From positions 124,001 to 188,000 of the forward strand of contig NZ_CP023667.1 in the NCBI RefSeq assembly GCF_002443155.1: a stretch of DNA of 64,000 bases, in the 5' to 3' direction. Within the stretch, counting starts at the first letter, position 1. Every line of letters begins with the position of its first letter. This DNA comes from Alcaligenes faecalis (lineage in GTDB: Bacteria; Pseudomonadota; Gammaproteobacteria; Burkholderiales; Burkholderiaceae_B). The position numbers and the translations under genes were made by a program. Positions 33,053 to 41,215 of the stretch are shown one piece after another. A model generated the notes under the pieces. That model saw only the letters and a program-made list of their open reading frames with translations. It did not search any database and had not been told where the DNA came from.

Positions 33053-34750
33053 ATGCAAGAGGCGGAGTTTTTTACGCTTTCAACTACAACGGCCATATTG
33101 TTGCTGGTCGGCTTTTATGGCGCGACCTTCCTGATGTCGCTCATGATCGGTCAAAAGAAAGAAAACGTGGATGGATACATGGTATCCAACAGTGCGGTGG
33201 GGTTTGGCTTGTCAGCAGCCAGCATGATCGCCACCTGGGTATGGGCGGCGTCGTTTTATGCCAGCGCAACCTCAGGTTTTAAATACGGGCTATCGGGCCC
33301 TTTGCATTACGGGCTATGGGGTGCCTTGATGATTCTGTTCATCTACCCCTTTGGCAGGCGTTTTCGCCAGCTGGCCCCGCAGGCACACACATTGGCCGAG
33401 GTGCTGCATGCACGGCACGGCTCCTCCAGCCAGATGATTATGGCGATTTCCAACGTGGTGGGCAGTGGTATCAGCCTGATGGTGAACTTCACCGCCGCGG
33501 GTGCGTTGGTCTCGATCCTTAGCCCTCTGACATTTATTCAAGGTGTGTTGATTGCCGGTCTGGGTGTGCTGTCTTATACCCTGTGGTCGGGTTTCCGTGC
33601 GTCGGTGATGACGGACTTTGCCCAGCTGGTCGCCATGATCTTGTCGGCCGTGGTCATTATTCCACTGATCTTCTTTAACGCCGGCGGCACAGAGATGATT
33701 CAGGCCAACTGGTGGCGTCTGGATTCCGAACAAGCCAACTTCTACTCGACCAAGGCCATTCTGGAGCAAGGTGCGCCGTACTTTGTGGCCGTGCTGGCTT
33801 ACGCGATTGGTAACCAGACCATTGCGCAGCGCCTGTTTGCCGTGCGTGAAGACTTGATCAAACCCACGTTCCTGACCGCCACCATTGGCTATGGCGCCGT
33901 GGTGATTGGTCTGGGCATGCTGGGTCTGCTGGCGCTGTTCACCGGTCTGCAGCCAGTGGACGGGAACATGAACAACATCATCCCGCAGATGGCGTCCACT
34001 TACTTGCCGCCATTTGGCATCGCCTTGTTCTTCATCCTGGTGGTGGGCTCCCTGTCCTCCACGGCGGACTCGGACCTGGCTGCACTGTCGGCCATTATGA
34101 TGACTGACATCTATGCCAAGAACATTGCCCGTGGTCGTCCAAAACCAGCTCGCATGTTGTGGTGGGGCCGTATCACCATGGTGGTTGCCACGATGGTGGG
34201 GGTGATCTTCGCCAGCCTGCGCCTGGATATTCTGGTGATGCTGGTGTTTGTAGGTGCCTTGTGGGGTGCGATTGTGTTCCCAGTCATCGTCAGTTTTTAC
34301 TGGGACCGTGTCACCAACAAGGCCTTTAGCTGGTCGGTGCTGTGTGCCGTTGTGCTGTTTACGATCGTACGCTTTGAGCTGATTCCTATCGAAGGTGTGG
34401 TGGCGGTGTTCTATGAAGTGATCGCATCGATTGGTGGTGGCGTGGTTGCCGGTTTGATGGCATTCGCATTTTTCCGCAGCCGTATTGCGATTGCGATCGG
34501 TGTGATCGCCACGGCCATCTTGCTGCCCAACTTCATTGGTTTCCTGCGTGAATACATTGTCTTGCTGGGATCCTTGACGGCTTACGGCGTTAGCGCTGTG
34601 GTTTGTGTGGCCATCAGTTTGCGTAGTCAGGAACGTTTTGATTTTTCCGTACTGGCCGAGCGCGTGCAGTCCTTCCACTACGACGAAACTCCCGTACCGG
34701 GCAAGAAACAGCGTGAAGTGAAAGGCGAGCCGGCTTCGGCCCGTGCTTGA
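33053..34750 (+). CDS. Sodium:solute symporter (SSS family)
   Basis: A 565-residue inner-membrane protein with 13 or more hydrophobic helices, of the solute:sodium symporter family. Signatures include ENVDGYMVSNSAVGFGLSAA, SMIATWVWAASFYASA, the helix-5 region VGSGISLMVNFTAAGAL, and helix 8 FILVVGSLSSTADSDLAALS, where Ser/Asp residues line the sodium site. The style recalls the urea/polyamine-like branch of the family, but the substrate cannot be read. The ATG at 33053 has GGGAAAG 6 nt upstream. A 40-residue membrane peptide is encoded 32 bp downstream and a strong terminator follows, so the two form one operon. Confidence 0.9.
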   Translation: MQEAEFFTLSTTTAILLLVGFYGATFLMSLMIGQKKENVDGYMVSNSAVGFGLSAASMIATWVWAASFYASATSGFKYGLSGPLHYGLWGALMILFIYPFGRRFRQLAPQAHTLAEVLHARHGSSSQMIMAISNVVGSGISLMVNFTAAGALVSILSPLTFIQGVLIAGLGVLSYTLWSGFRASVMTDFAQLVAMILSAVVIIPLIFFNAGGTEMIQANWWRLDSEQANFYSTKAILEQGAPYFVAVLAYAIGNQTIAQRLFAVREDLIKPTFLTATIGYGAVVIGLGMLGLLALFTGLQPVDGNMNNIIPQMASTYLPPFGIALFFILVVGSLSSTADSDLAALSAIMMTDIYAKNIARGRPKPARMLWWGRITMVVATMVGVIFASLRLDILVMLVFVGALWGAIVFPVIVSFYWDRVTNKAFSWSVLCAVVLFTIVRFELIPIEGVVAVFYEVIASIGGGVVAGLMAFAFFRSRIAIAIGVIATAILLPNFIGFLREYIVLLGSLTAYGVSAVVCVAISLRSQERFDFSVLAERVQSFHYDETPVPGKKQREVKGEPASARA

Positions 34751-34782
34751 ACTCACGATAGAAAAACCCAAAGGAGAATCTT

Positions 34783-34905
34783 ATGCTTATGACGATTTAC
34801 TTTATGGTTTGGCCTGTCATGTCGGCCATTATCCTGGCCTTGCTGGTTGGCAACCTGATCCGCGATTGGCGCAGAGCCCGCAAGACGGGTGAGTCCATGA
34901 TCTAA
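34783..34905 (+). CDS. Small membrane companion of the SSS transporter (40 residues)
   Basis: A very short gene with a strong AAGGAG site 7 nt before the ATG. The peptide begins MLMTIYFMVWPVMSAIIL and continues through one membrane helix (to about residue 26), followed by a basic tail (RDWRRARKTGE). It lies 32 bp after the symporter stop and directly before the operon terminator. Single-helix small subunits are known for several bacterial secondary transporters, and short proteins of this appearance accompany SSS genes in other Betaproteobacteria. The good ribosome-binding site, helix and operon position support a real gene; the function as a transporter subunit is inferred. Confidence 0.75.
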   Translation: MLMTIYFMVWPVMSAIILALLVGNLIRDWRRARKTGESMI

Positions 34906-34912
34906 GTGCAAA

Positions 34913-34948
34913 AAATCCCGCCCTTTTCTGAAGGGCGGGATTTTTTTT
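34913..34948 (+). terminator. Terminator of the symporter operon
   Basis: AAATCCCGCCCTT (34913-34925) and AAGGGCGGGATTT (34931-34943) form a perfect 13-bp stem with loop TTCTG and an eight-T tail. Confidence 0.96.
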
Positions 34949-35013
34949 GTGATGTAGATGGGCATCACCAAGGCGTTAGAGCACTCAGACCTTGGTGGGG
35001 CTCAGGAGCAGAC

Positions 35014-35673
35014 CTAGAGCAGGATGCGCTGTCCTGCATGCACCAGCAGACGCACTGAAAAGCCCAGCAGCAAGATGCCTGTGATCCGTTCAAACCAGGT
35101 TCCCATGCGCAAGAATCGTTGGCGTACGCCGGGATTGGTAAAGATCAGGCTGACAATTACAAACCAGCCCGCGTTGACCAGACACATCCACACGCCGTAG
35201 AGCATCTGGGTCGTCAAGGGCGTGCTGGCGCTGACCACGGTGGTAAACACCGCCAGAAAGAACAGCGTGGCTTTAGGATTGGTGGCGTTGGTCATGAAGC
35301 CCAGCGTCAGGGACTGACGCACACTGACAGCGGCGGGCTTGCCATTGCCGGACTCGGCCAGACTGACTTCCATGGGGGTATGGGCCTGTCGTAAAAATCC
35401 CCAGCCTATATACAGCAGGTATGCGCCGCCCAGGACTTCGGCCACGCTCATCAGCCAGGGGGTGGAGTGCAGCAAGGCGCCCACGCCCATCAAGGTATAG
35501 ATCACATGAACGGAGATTCCTGCGCCAATGCCAATGGCAGTGGCAATCCCGGCCTGGCGGCCCAGCCGCACACTTTGGCGGATGGTGACAGCAAAGTCAG
35601 GCCCAGGGGCAATAACGGCCAAAACATGTATCAAAGCCAGAGTAGCGAACTCCGGCCAATAGGTTTGCAACAC
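35014..35673 (-). CDS. LysE/RhtB family amino-acid exporter
   Basis: A 219-residue inner-membrane protein with about six hydrophobic helices, of the LysE translocator family that exports amino acids and derivatives. The family hallmark is the N-terminal VLAVIAPGPDFAVTIRQSVR, followed by GIATAIGIGAGISVHVIYTL and the TNPKATLFFLAVF helix. It starts with GTG at 35673, one base after the stop of the 2-oxoglutarate oxygenase gene, so translation is coupled. The exported compound is unknown; tight coupling to an oxygenase suggests a hydroxylated or otherwise modified amino acid. Confidence 0.92.
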   Translation of the reverse strand: MLQTYWPEFATLALIHVLAVIAPGPDFAVTIRQSVRLGRQAGIATAIGIGAGISVHVIYTLMGVGALLHSTPWLMSVAEVLGGAYLLYIGWGFLRQAHTPMEVSLAESGNGKPAAVSVRQSLTLGFMTNATNPKATLFFLAVFTTVVSASTPLTTQMLYGVWMCLVNAGWFVIVSLIFTNPGVRQRFLRMGTWFERITGILLLGFSVRLLVHAGQRILL

Positions 35674-35674
35674 A

Positions 35675-36445
35675 TTAACTCCAAAAGGTCAGCGGCATGG
35701 CCGGGCCGCGATATCCCACAAAGCAAGACAGGCTCAAGCGCAAATCGCCCTTGCCGGGGGTGACGGCATGCATTTTGCGAGAATTGAAAATAATCAGATC
35801 GCCCGGACCGGGGCGTATCTGTACTTCGGGGGCGCCCAGCAAGTCAGGTTGAATGCCGTAGCTGTCGCCCCGCATCTGATCAAACTCCTCAGGACTCAGT
35901 TCGGTTTGCCAGATCTGCAGTTCACCTCCTTGCTCAGGCATTTTTAAATAAACATTGGCGGCCAGCTGTCCTTGCAGACTGATGGCCTGATAATTACCGG
36001 GGGCGTCTTTGGCCAAAATGTCGTGATGCGCCAGAAAGTGCACATCGGGCTGCACCACACGCGACAAACCCACATACATTTTTTTGCCATACAGCGTCTC
36101 CAGCGTGGCTCCGGCGGGCCAGACCTCGTCCAGCGTGCAGCGCAGTACATCAATCGGGGACAGGTAGGGAGCGCAGCGGTGACGCAGCTCGTCGATATTG
36201 TCAAAAACCCCCTCGAAGTAAGAGGCCATGCGTTCGGGCTGGTTTTCGGCTTCGTAAAAAGCCATGCCTATACGGCCGATGCTGGGGGCATTCACATAGC
36301 GATCAAAGCCTTTATCAATGATTTGCTTGCCCAGCTTTTGTGAGGTGGGCGCATCAATGAACTGGGACAGGCGAATGGCCAGGAGTTCGCCATTTAGCAG
36401 GGACTGCATATGCTCAGTCCGCAATCGTTCGGTCTCTAAATACAT
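35675..36445 (-). CDS. 2-oxoglutarate/Fe(II)-dependent oxygenase
   Basis: A 256-residue oxygenase of the cupin-like 2OG-Fe(II) superfamily. The iron-binding facial triad can be read: the HxD of FLAHHDILAKDA (near residue 140) and a distal His in FNSRKMHAVTPGKG (near residue 227), followed by an Arg (DLRLSLSCFVGYRG) suited to bind 2-oxoglutarate. The Asp of the HxD is present, so it should hydroxylate rather than halogenate; the relatives that halogenate free amino acids have Gly there. The substrate is not known. It sits between an AlaX-type editing gene and a LysE exporter on the minus strand, divergent from a LysR regulator. This setting suggests that a free amino acid is the substrate. Confidence 0.8.
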   Translation of the reverse strand: MYLETERLRTEHMQSLLNGELLAIRLSQFIDAPTSQKLGKQIIDKGFDRYVNAPSIGRIGMAFYEAENQPERMASYFEGVFDNIDELRHRCAPYLSPIDVLRCTLDEVWPAGATLETLYGKKMYVGLSRVVQPDVHFLAHHDILAKDAPGNYQAISLQGQLAANVYLKMPEQGGELQIWQTELSPEEFDQMRGDSYGIQPDLLGAPEVQIRPGPGDLIIFNSRKMHAVTPGKGDLRLSLSCFVGYRGPAMPLTFWS

Positions 36446-36533
36446 ATCTCACTTCCCTTGGGGTTTTAGAAGAATTGTTTTTCTTTTCCGATAATAGCTA
36501 TAACTAATAAACTGCCTTAATTTTTATTATTTA

Positions 36534-37169
36534 TTAATCCATCATTTCATAATGAACGCTCAATTCATCTTTTTTGTTTTTGATGCGGACTATTTTCAAT
36601 CCATTTAATTCGGATGTGTTTTCAACATGGGTGCCGCCACATGCATATTGCCCCAGGCCGCCAATGGCAACCTGACGTCGGCCTTCCTGAAAACTGATGG
36701 AAATAGGCTGGGCCAGCGGGATCTGTTCGGCACAGCGGTTCGATAAATCATCCAGGAAGGGTGGGAGGGCGTTTTTGGGGTTACGGAAGACGACACGCGA
36801 CTCGCCACGCCAATGATGTGCCTTTACGGCCTGCCAGCCAATGCGCTCAACCAGATGGCCGATCATGTGACCAGCGGTGTGCAGCCGGGCATGTTCCAGT
36901 CTATGGTCGCGGTCGATATGCAGTTCTGCGGGGCCCAGAGGCAGGCGTACATGCAGGTAGTGCAGTACATGGCCGTCGCGGTTTTGTGCCACATGCAGAA
37001 CCTCGTGCCCATTTATCGTGCCTTTGTCACAAGGTTGGCCACCGCCTTGAGGGTGAAATAAGGTTTTATCCAGCCTGACAGCATAGCGTTCATTTTCAGA
37101 GTGATAACACTCCAGGATTTCCGCTATGCAGGTAAGGCTATTGCTAGTCAAATATAATTTATCTTGCAT
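36534..37169 (-). CDS. AlaX-type alanyl-tRNA editing domain protein
   Basis: A 211-residue free-standing relative of the editing domain of alanyl-tRNA synthetase, which removes wrongly attached amino acids (Ser, Gly) from tRNA-Ala. The zinc-binding residues are present: HTAGHMIGHL (HxxxH, about residues 96-105) and the C-terminal CGGTHV. The N-terminal half has the small barrel with KTLFHPQGGGQPCDKGTING. It is first in a minus-strand unit with the oxygenase and the LysE exporter, 88 bp before the oxygenase gene, and divergent from lysR. Some relatives act on free or D-amino acids, but the complete zinc site argues for deacylase activity. Confidence 0.88.
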   Translation of the reverse strand: MQDKLYLTSNSLTCIAEILECYHSENERYAVRLDKTLFHPQGGGQPCDKGTINGHEVLHVAQNRDGHVLHYLHVRLPLGPAELHIDRDHRLEHARLHTAGHMIGHLVERIGWQAVKAHHWRGESRVVFRNPKNALPPFLDDLSNRCAEQIPLAQPISISFQEGRRQVAIGGLGQYACGGTHVENTSELNGLKIVRIKNKKDELSVHYEMMD

Positions 37170-37255
37170 TTTATTACCTGTAGGTTGGTTTTAAGGCATT
37201 GTAGGCATTGTGAGCAGTCCTGATAATTGCAATTCATTGAAATAATTTATTCCCT
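37170..37255. promoter_or_regulatory. Divergent lysR/alaX promoter region
   Basis: An 86-bp A/T-rich region containing the palindrome AATTGCAATT within GATAATTGCAATTCATTG, a plausible LysR-type T-N11-A binding site. It separates the LysR gene from the alaX-oxygenase-lysE unit. Confidence 0.5.
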
Positions 37256-38197
37256 ATGAGCACAAGTAATCTCACTTCCCTGATGAGCGATATGGTGGTT
37301 TTTGTCAAAGTGGTGGAGACAGGCAGCTTTTCTGAAGCCTCTCGCCAGCTTGGCTATACCCCGTCGGCGGTCAGCCGTTCCATTGCGCGTCTGGAGAAAG
37401 GTCTGGGAACGCGCGTCCTGCAGCGCACGACACGCAAACTGCGCTTAAGTGATAGTGGTCAGGCGATTTATGAGCATGCCCGTGACATGCTGTCTTGTGC
37501 CCAGGCGGCGATGGAGATTTCGGGGCAGTTCCAGACCGAGCCAGAGGGGCAGATTCGTTTGAGTGTCCCCAAAGCAGTCGGGCATTTCCTGATTCATCCG
37601 CACATGCCGGATTTCCTGGCGGCGCACCCCAAGGTGAACGTGCTGATGAATCTGGATGATCGCTATGCAGACCTGATCGACGATCAGCTGGATCTGGCGA
37701 TACGGATTACCGATCAGCCGCCGCCCGGTTTGATGGGGCGTCATCTGACTGATATTCGACATGGTCTGTACGCCAGTCCGGACTATCTGGCCGAGCACAG
37801 TTTGCCCGTGCATCCCCAGCAGTTGCGCGAACACAGCTGCATCTATCTGGGCGAGGCACCCAGCGATTCACGCTGGCGGTTCAATAAAGGCGGGCGGGTG
37901 TTGAATGTGTCGGTTAGCGGACGCTACGCGGCCAACCATACGGGCGTGCGTCTGGACGCGGTGGAACGGGGCTTGGGGATAGGCAGCCTGCCTTGCTTTG
38001 TGGCCAAGGAGCCCGAGCAGGAAGGGCGTATTGTGCGCGTGCTGGCCGATTGGGAGTTCCGCACTCAATATTGCGGTGCCTTGTGGGCCTTGTATCCGCC
38101 TACCCGCCATCTGCCCCCCAAGCTGCGCTTGTTTGTGGAGTTTCTGGCGGGGCGCTTGGGAGGCAGCAGGACGGATGTACTCAGGGTGCCGTTTTAG
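37256..38197 (+). CDS. LysR family transcriptional regulator
   Basis: A 313-residue LysR-type regulator. The N-terminal winged HTH (about residues 11-70) shows FVKVVETGSFSEASRQLGYT, PSAVSRSIARLEKGLGTRVL and LQRTTRKLRLSDSG. The effector domain follows (GQIRLSVPKAVGHFLI, DLAIRITDQPPPGLMGRHL). It is closest in style to the CrgA/DsdC-like group that often controls neighbouring genes of small-molecule metabolism. It is divergent from the alaX-oxygenase-lysE genes across an 86-bp promoter region, so it most probably regulates them. Its 3' end overlaps the convergent carboxymuconolactone decarboxylase-like gene by four bases. Confidence 0.92.
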   Translation: MSTSNLTSLMSDMVVFVKVVETGSFSEASRQLGYTPSAVSRSIARLEKGLGTRVLQRTTRKLRLSDSGQAIYEHARDMLSCAQAAMEISGQFQTEPEGQIRLSVPKAVGHFLIHPHMPDFLAAHPKVNVLMNLDDRYADLIDDQLDLAIRITDQPPPGLMGRHLTDIRHGLYASPDYLAEHSLPVHPQQLREHSCIYLGEAPSDSRWRFNKGGRVLNVSVSGRYAANHTGVRLDAVERGLGIGSLPCFVAKEPEQEGRIVRVLADWEFRTQYCGALWALYPPTRHLPPKLRLFVEFLAGRLGGSRTDVLRVPF

Positions 38198-38718
38198 CGC
38201 GAGTCGTCGGAATGGATGTGCAAGGCTTCCAGAAAACGCGACACCATATTGTAGGTAGCGATAGTGGCGGTCAGCTCTACCGTCAGTCGCTCATCGAAAT
38301 ACTGGCGTACGTCCTGAAAAACAGCGGGTTCCACTTGCACATTCAGGGTCATGGCATCGGTGTACGCCAGTACAGCCCGCTGGATGGGCGTGAATGCCTC
38401 CGAGTCCTGCCAGTCAGGCAGGGCATCCAGTTGGGCCTGGCTCAGGCCCTCTGCCAGCGCGATAGGGGCATGTTGGTCGGCCTCGTATGGGGCGCGGTTC
38501 AGCAAGGCGACACGCATGATGACCAGCTCACGCAGATCACCTGGCAGGCTGCTGTTGTGGCGTATGCCGGTCAGGTGATTTAGCCAGCCTTTCGCAATGG
38601 GTGGGCTGTGCAGCAGCATCTGGTACAGGTGCAATACGCTGCCACGCTCTGCAATGATCTGTTCTACCAACGGGGCAGCCTCGGGGGCGTTCAAGTCAGC
38701 ATAAGGTAGGCGGGCCAT
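38194..38718 (-). CDS. Carboxymuconolactone decarboxylase family protein
   Basis: A 174-residue all-helical protein of the CMD/AhpD-like fold. The core segment LPGDLRELVIMRVALLNRAP, followed by YEADQHAPIALAEGLS and TPIQRAVLAYTDAMTLNVQV, is typical. The CxxC pair of AhpD peroxidase proteins is absent (E-A-D-Q precedes the conserved His), so it is not a thiol peroxidase partner and more likely belongs to the decarboxylase-like branch of unknown activity. A strong AAAGGAG lies before the ATG. It overlaps the end of the LysR gene by four bases. Confidence 0.85.
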   Translation of the reverse strand: MARLPYADLNAPEAAPLVEQIIAERGSVLHLYQMLLHSPPIAKGWLNHLTGIRHNSSLPGDLRELVIMRVALLNRAPYEADQHAPIALAEGLSQAQLDALPDWQDSEAFTPIQRAVLAYTDAMTLNVQVEPAVFQDVRQYFDERLTVELTATIATYNMVSRFLEALHIHSDDSR

Positions 38719-38843
38719 GGTTCTCCTTTAGGTATAGCTGGCGGTGCTTCTTGCGGCGGGCTTGCCGCAGGGCGGTCGGCAGAGCGTTCTGCAGTGGCCA
38801 AGACCCGGGCGGGCTGCCTGCTCAACGCTCTGCAACATGGGAT

Positions 38844-40169
38844 TTAACGAGGCAGGATGTGCTCTATGGTCTGCGTCAGACGTTTCACGATTTCCTGAAT
38901 GTCGGACTCGGTGCAGATAAAAGGTGGCGCCAGCAAAATATGATCGCCATGCACCCCATCTATCGTGCCACCCATAGGGTAGAGCATCAGGCCCTGGGAA
39001 AACGCATATTGCTTGATCTTGGCATGAGTTTTCAGGCCTGGGTCCAGCGCTTGCTTGCTGGCCTTGTCTTGCACCAGCTCGATCCCGACAAACAGGCCAC
39101 GGCCGCGTATATCGCCCACATTGGGGTGGCTGTCCAAGGCCTGATGCAGTTCCCGCCGCAGTTGTTCGCCGCGCTGACGAACGTTTTTCAGCAGCTGGTC
39201 TTGCTCAATCACTTGTTGTACGGCCAGAGCACCGGCGCAGGCCGTGGCATGCCCCATATAGGTATGCCCGTGCTGGAAGAAGCCTGAGCCATTCAGGATG
39301 GCCTGATAAATCCGGTCACTGGCCAGCATCGCGCCGATAGGCTGATAGCCTGCGCCCAGACCTTTGGCTATGGCCATGATGTCCGGCACTACGCCGTCCT
39401 CTTCGCAGGCGAACAGATAGCCGGTGCGTCCCATGCCGGACATGACCTCGTCCAGAATCAGCAGCACGCCATGCTTGTCGCAGACCTGGCGGATTTTCTT
39501 CCAGTAGTCGCCTACTGGGGCCAAGGCGCCGGCGGTGGCGCCCACCACGGTCTCGCCAACAAAAGCGGCGACATTCTGGGAGCCCAGACTTTGAATCATG
39601 TCGTCCAGCTCCTGGGCCAGACGGTCCGCATATTGCTCGGCGCTTTCATCGCTGCGTTGGTCGCGGTAGGGATAGCAGGGGGAAACGTGCTGGGTTGGAG
39701 CCAGTAGGGGCAGGAAGGGCTTGCGACGCCATTCATTCCCCCCAATGGCCAAAGCGCCCAGTGTATTGCCGTGATAGCTCTGGCGGCGGGCGATGAAAAT
39801 ATGACGCTCGGGCTGGCCAATTTCCACAAAGTATTGCCGAGCCAGTTTCAGACTGGCTTCCACAGCTTCAGAACCGCCGGATAGAAAGTAGACGTGATTC
39901 AGATCCCCTGGGGATCGGCTGCTGAGAAAATCCGCCAGATCCTCGGCAGCCTGGCTGCTGAAGAAAGAGGTGTGGGCGTAGGCAATCTGGTCCAGCTGCT
40001 GCTTGATGGCCGTGATGACGGCTGGGTGGCTATGGCCCAGGCAGGACACGGCCGCACCCCCACTGGCGTCTATATACGATTTGCCTTCCTTGTCCACGAT
40101 GCGGATGCCATCGCCTTTGACGGCATAGGGCAGCGTTTGCTTGGGGTTGCGATGAAAAACATGTGTCAT
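38844..40169 (-). CDS. Class III pyridoxal-phosphate aminotransferase
   Basis: A 441-residue fold-type I aminotransferase of class III (omega-aminotransferase group). Visible motifs are YIDASGGAAVSCLGHSHPAV, the PLP-phosphate site FLSGGSEAVEASLKLARQY, LILDEVMSGMGRTGYLFACE with the PLP-binding Asp, and the catalytic Lys in AIAKGLGAGYQPIGAMLAS. Such enzymes move the amino group of an omega- or alpha-amino compound to pyruvate or 2-oxoglutarate; the substrate is unknown. It is divergent from an RpiR regulator, and a palindrome in the shared region (40202-40217) is a likely operator, so its substrate is probably the regulator's signal. Confidence 0.92.
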   Translation of the reverse strand: MTHVFHRNPKQTLPYAVKGDGIRIVDKEGKSYIDASGGAAVSCLGHSHPAVITAIKQQLDQIAYAHTSFFSSQAAEDLADFLSSRSPGDLNHVYFLSGGSEAVEASLKLARQYFVEIGQPERHIFIARRQSYHGNTLGALAIGGNEWRRKPFLPLLAPTQHVSPCYPYRDQRSDESAEQYADRLAQELDDMIQSLGSQNVAAFVGETVVGATAGALAPVGDYWKKIRQVCDKHGVLLILDEVMSGMGRTGYLFACEEDGVVPDIMAIAKGLGAGYQPIGAMLASDRIYQAILNGSGFFQHGHTYMGHATACAGALAVQQVIEQDQLLKNVRQRGEQLRRELHQALDSHPNVGDIRGRGLFVGIELVQDKASKQALDPGLKTHAKIKQYAFSQGLMLYPMGGTIDGVHGDHILLAPPFICTESDIQEIVKRLTQTIEHILPR

Positions 40170-40201
40170 GGCGCAGATCCAGAAAGTAGTCCCAATGAAT
40201 T

Positions 40202-40217
40202 TTCAACGTATGTTGAA
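40202..40217. promoter_or_regulatory. Palindromic operator between aminotransferase and rpiR genes
   Basis: TTCAACGTATGTTGAA, a perfect 6+6 inverted repeat with a 4-nt spacer, followed by an A/T-rich stretch and another half-site (TTTCAAC at 40230). It lies in the 180-bp divergent promoter region and is a natural binding site for the adjacent RpiR-type regulator. Confidence 0.6.
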
Positions 40218-40349
40218 TATATAATAATACTTTCAACAAATAAATCATCATTGAATGATCGGTATGGGTGGATAAAGGCTGCACTGTTGCGCCTTGGCAG
40301 CATTTGCGACCGATATATACTTGGTGTCCCCTTTTTGAGCGTATTGGCC

Positions 40350-41210
40350 ATGAACTCCCTGAGCACCTTGACTGAGCGCATTCAAGCGGCGTTTGCCGCC
40401 ATGTCGCCCCAGTTCCAGCAAAGCGCACGCTATGTGCTTGATCATGCCGATCAGGTGCCCTTGCTGTCCATGCGTCAGTTGGCAGCCCAGGCACAGGTAC
40501 AGCCTGCAACCTTGCTGCGTTTTGCACAGTCTTTGGGCTTTGGCGGTTGGGCAGAATTCAAGGCCGTGTTCACCCAGGCTCTGCATGGCCAGGGGGCCCG
40601 CCGCTATGCCGATCAGGCGCGGGCGGTGGTTCGTAATCGGAACAAGGAAGATCGGCTGGCGCAGGCCTTGACCGCGCAAATGGATAATCTGGCGCTGTTG
40701 CGCGAGGTGAACGAAGCGCGGCTGCCCCAGGCTATCAGCTTGCTTGCCAAGGCGAAACGGGTTTTTGTTGCCGGGTTTCGGGCTTCTTTTGCGCCTGCTT
40801 TTTCCTTTCATTACCAGTACCGTTTGTTCCGGCCTTCCATTGCCTTGCTACGTGGGGAGTCGGGGACCCTGGATATGGATTTGCGTGCCTTGCAAAAGGG
40901 CGATGTGCTGGTCTTGTTCGGTTTTGCGCCCTATTCGCAGGAAGCCGTACTGGCGCATCAGGCGGCCCGGCAGGCAGATGCACAAATTCTGGCGATTTGC
41001 GATAGCTTGCTTGCCCCTATTGCGCAGCAGGCTGATGCCACATTATTGTTTGGAACCGACAGTCCGTCTTTCTTTCCTTCTCTGGTTGCTGCACAGGCGC
41101 TGGTGGAGGTTTTGCTGGAGCAGGTTCTGGCCAAGGCGGGCAGTCGTGCGGTAAGCGGTATCGAGTTGCTTGAAAATCAATTGCACCAGTCCGGTGCCTA
41201 CTGGAAATAG
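40350..41210 (+). CDS. MurR/RpiR family transcriptional regulator
   Basis: A 286-residue regulator with an N-terminal HTH_6 domain (LTERIQAAFAAMSPQFQQSA, LLSMRQLAAQAQVQPATLLR, FAQSLGFGGWAEFKAVF) and a C-terminal SIS sugar-isomerase domain (AKRVFVAGFRASFAPAFSFH, KGDVLVLFGFAPYSQEAVLA, ILAICDSLLAPIAQQAD). Family members sense phosphosugars or related small molecules; several in Proteobacteria control amino-acid catabolism beside aminotransferases. The ATG at 40350 is chosen because the HTH starts right after it; the longer open frame upstream crosses the promoter. The next gene begins 5 bp after its stop, so the regulator and the C45 peptidase are cotranscribed. Confidence 0.9.
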   Translation: MNSLSTLTERIQAAFAAMSPQFQQSARYVLDHADQVPLLSMRQLAAQAQVQPATLLRFAQSLGFGGWAEFKAVFTQALHGQGARRYADQARAVVRNRNKEDRLAQALTAQMDNLALLREVNEARLPQAISLLAKAKRVFVAGFRASFAPAFSFHYQYRLFRPSIALLRGESGTLDMDLRALQKGDVLVLFGFAPYSQEAVLAHQAARQADAQILAICDSLLAPIAQQADATLLFGTDSPSFFPSLVAAQALVEVLLEQVLAKAGSRAVSGIELLENQLHQSGAYWK

Positions 41211-41215
41211 ACGCA

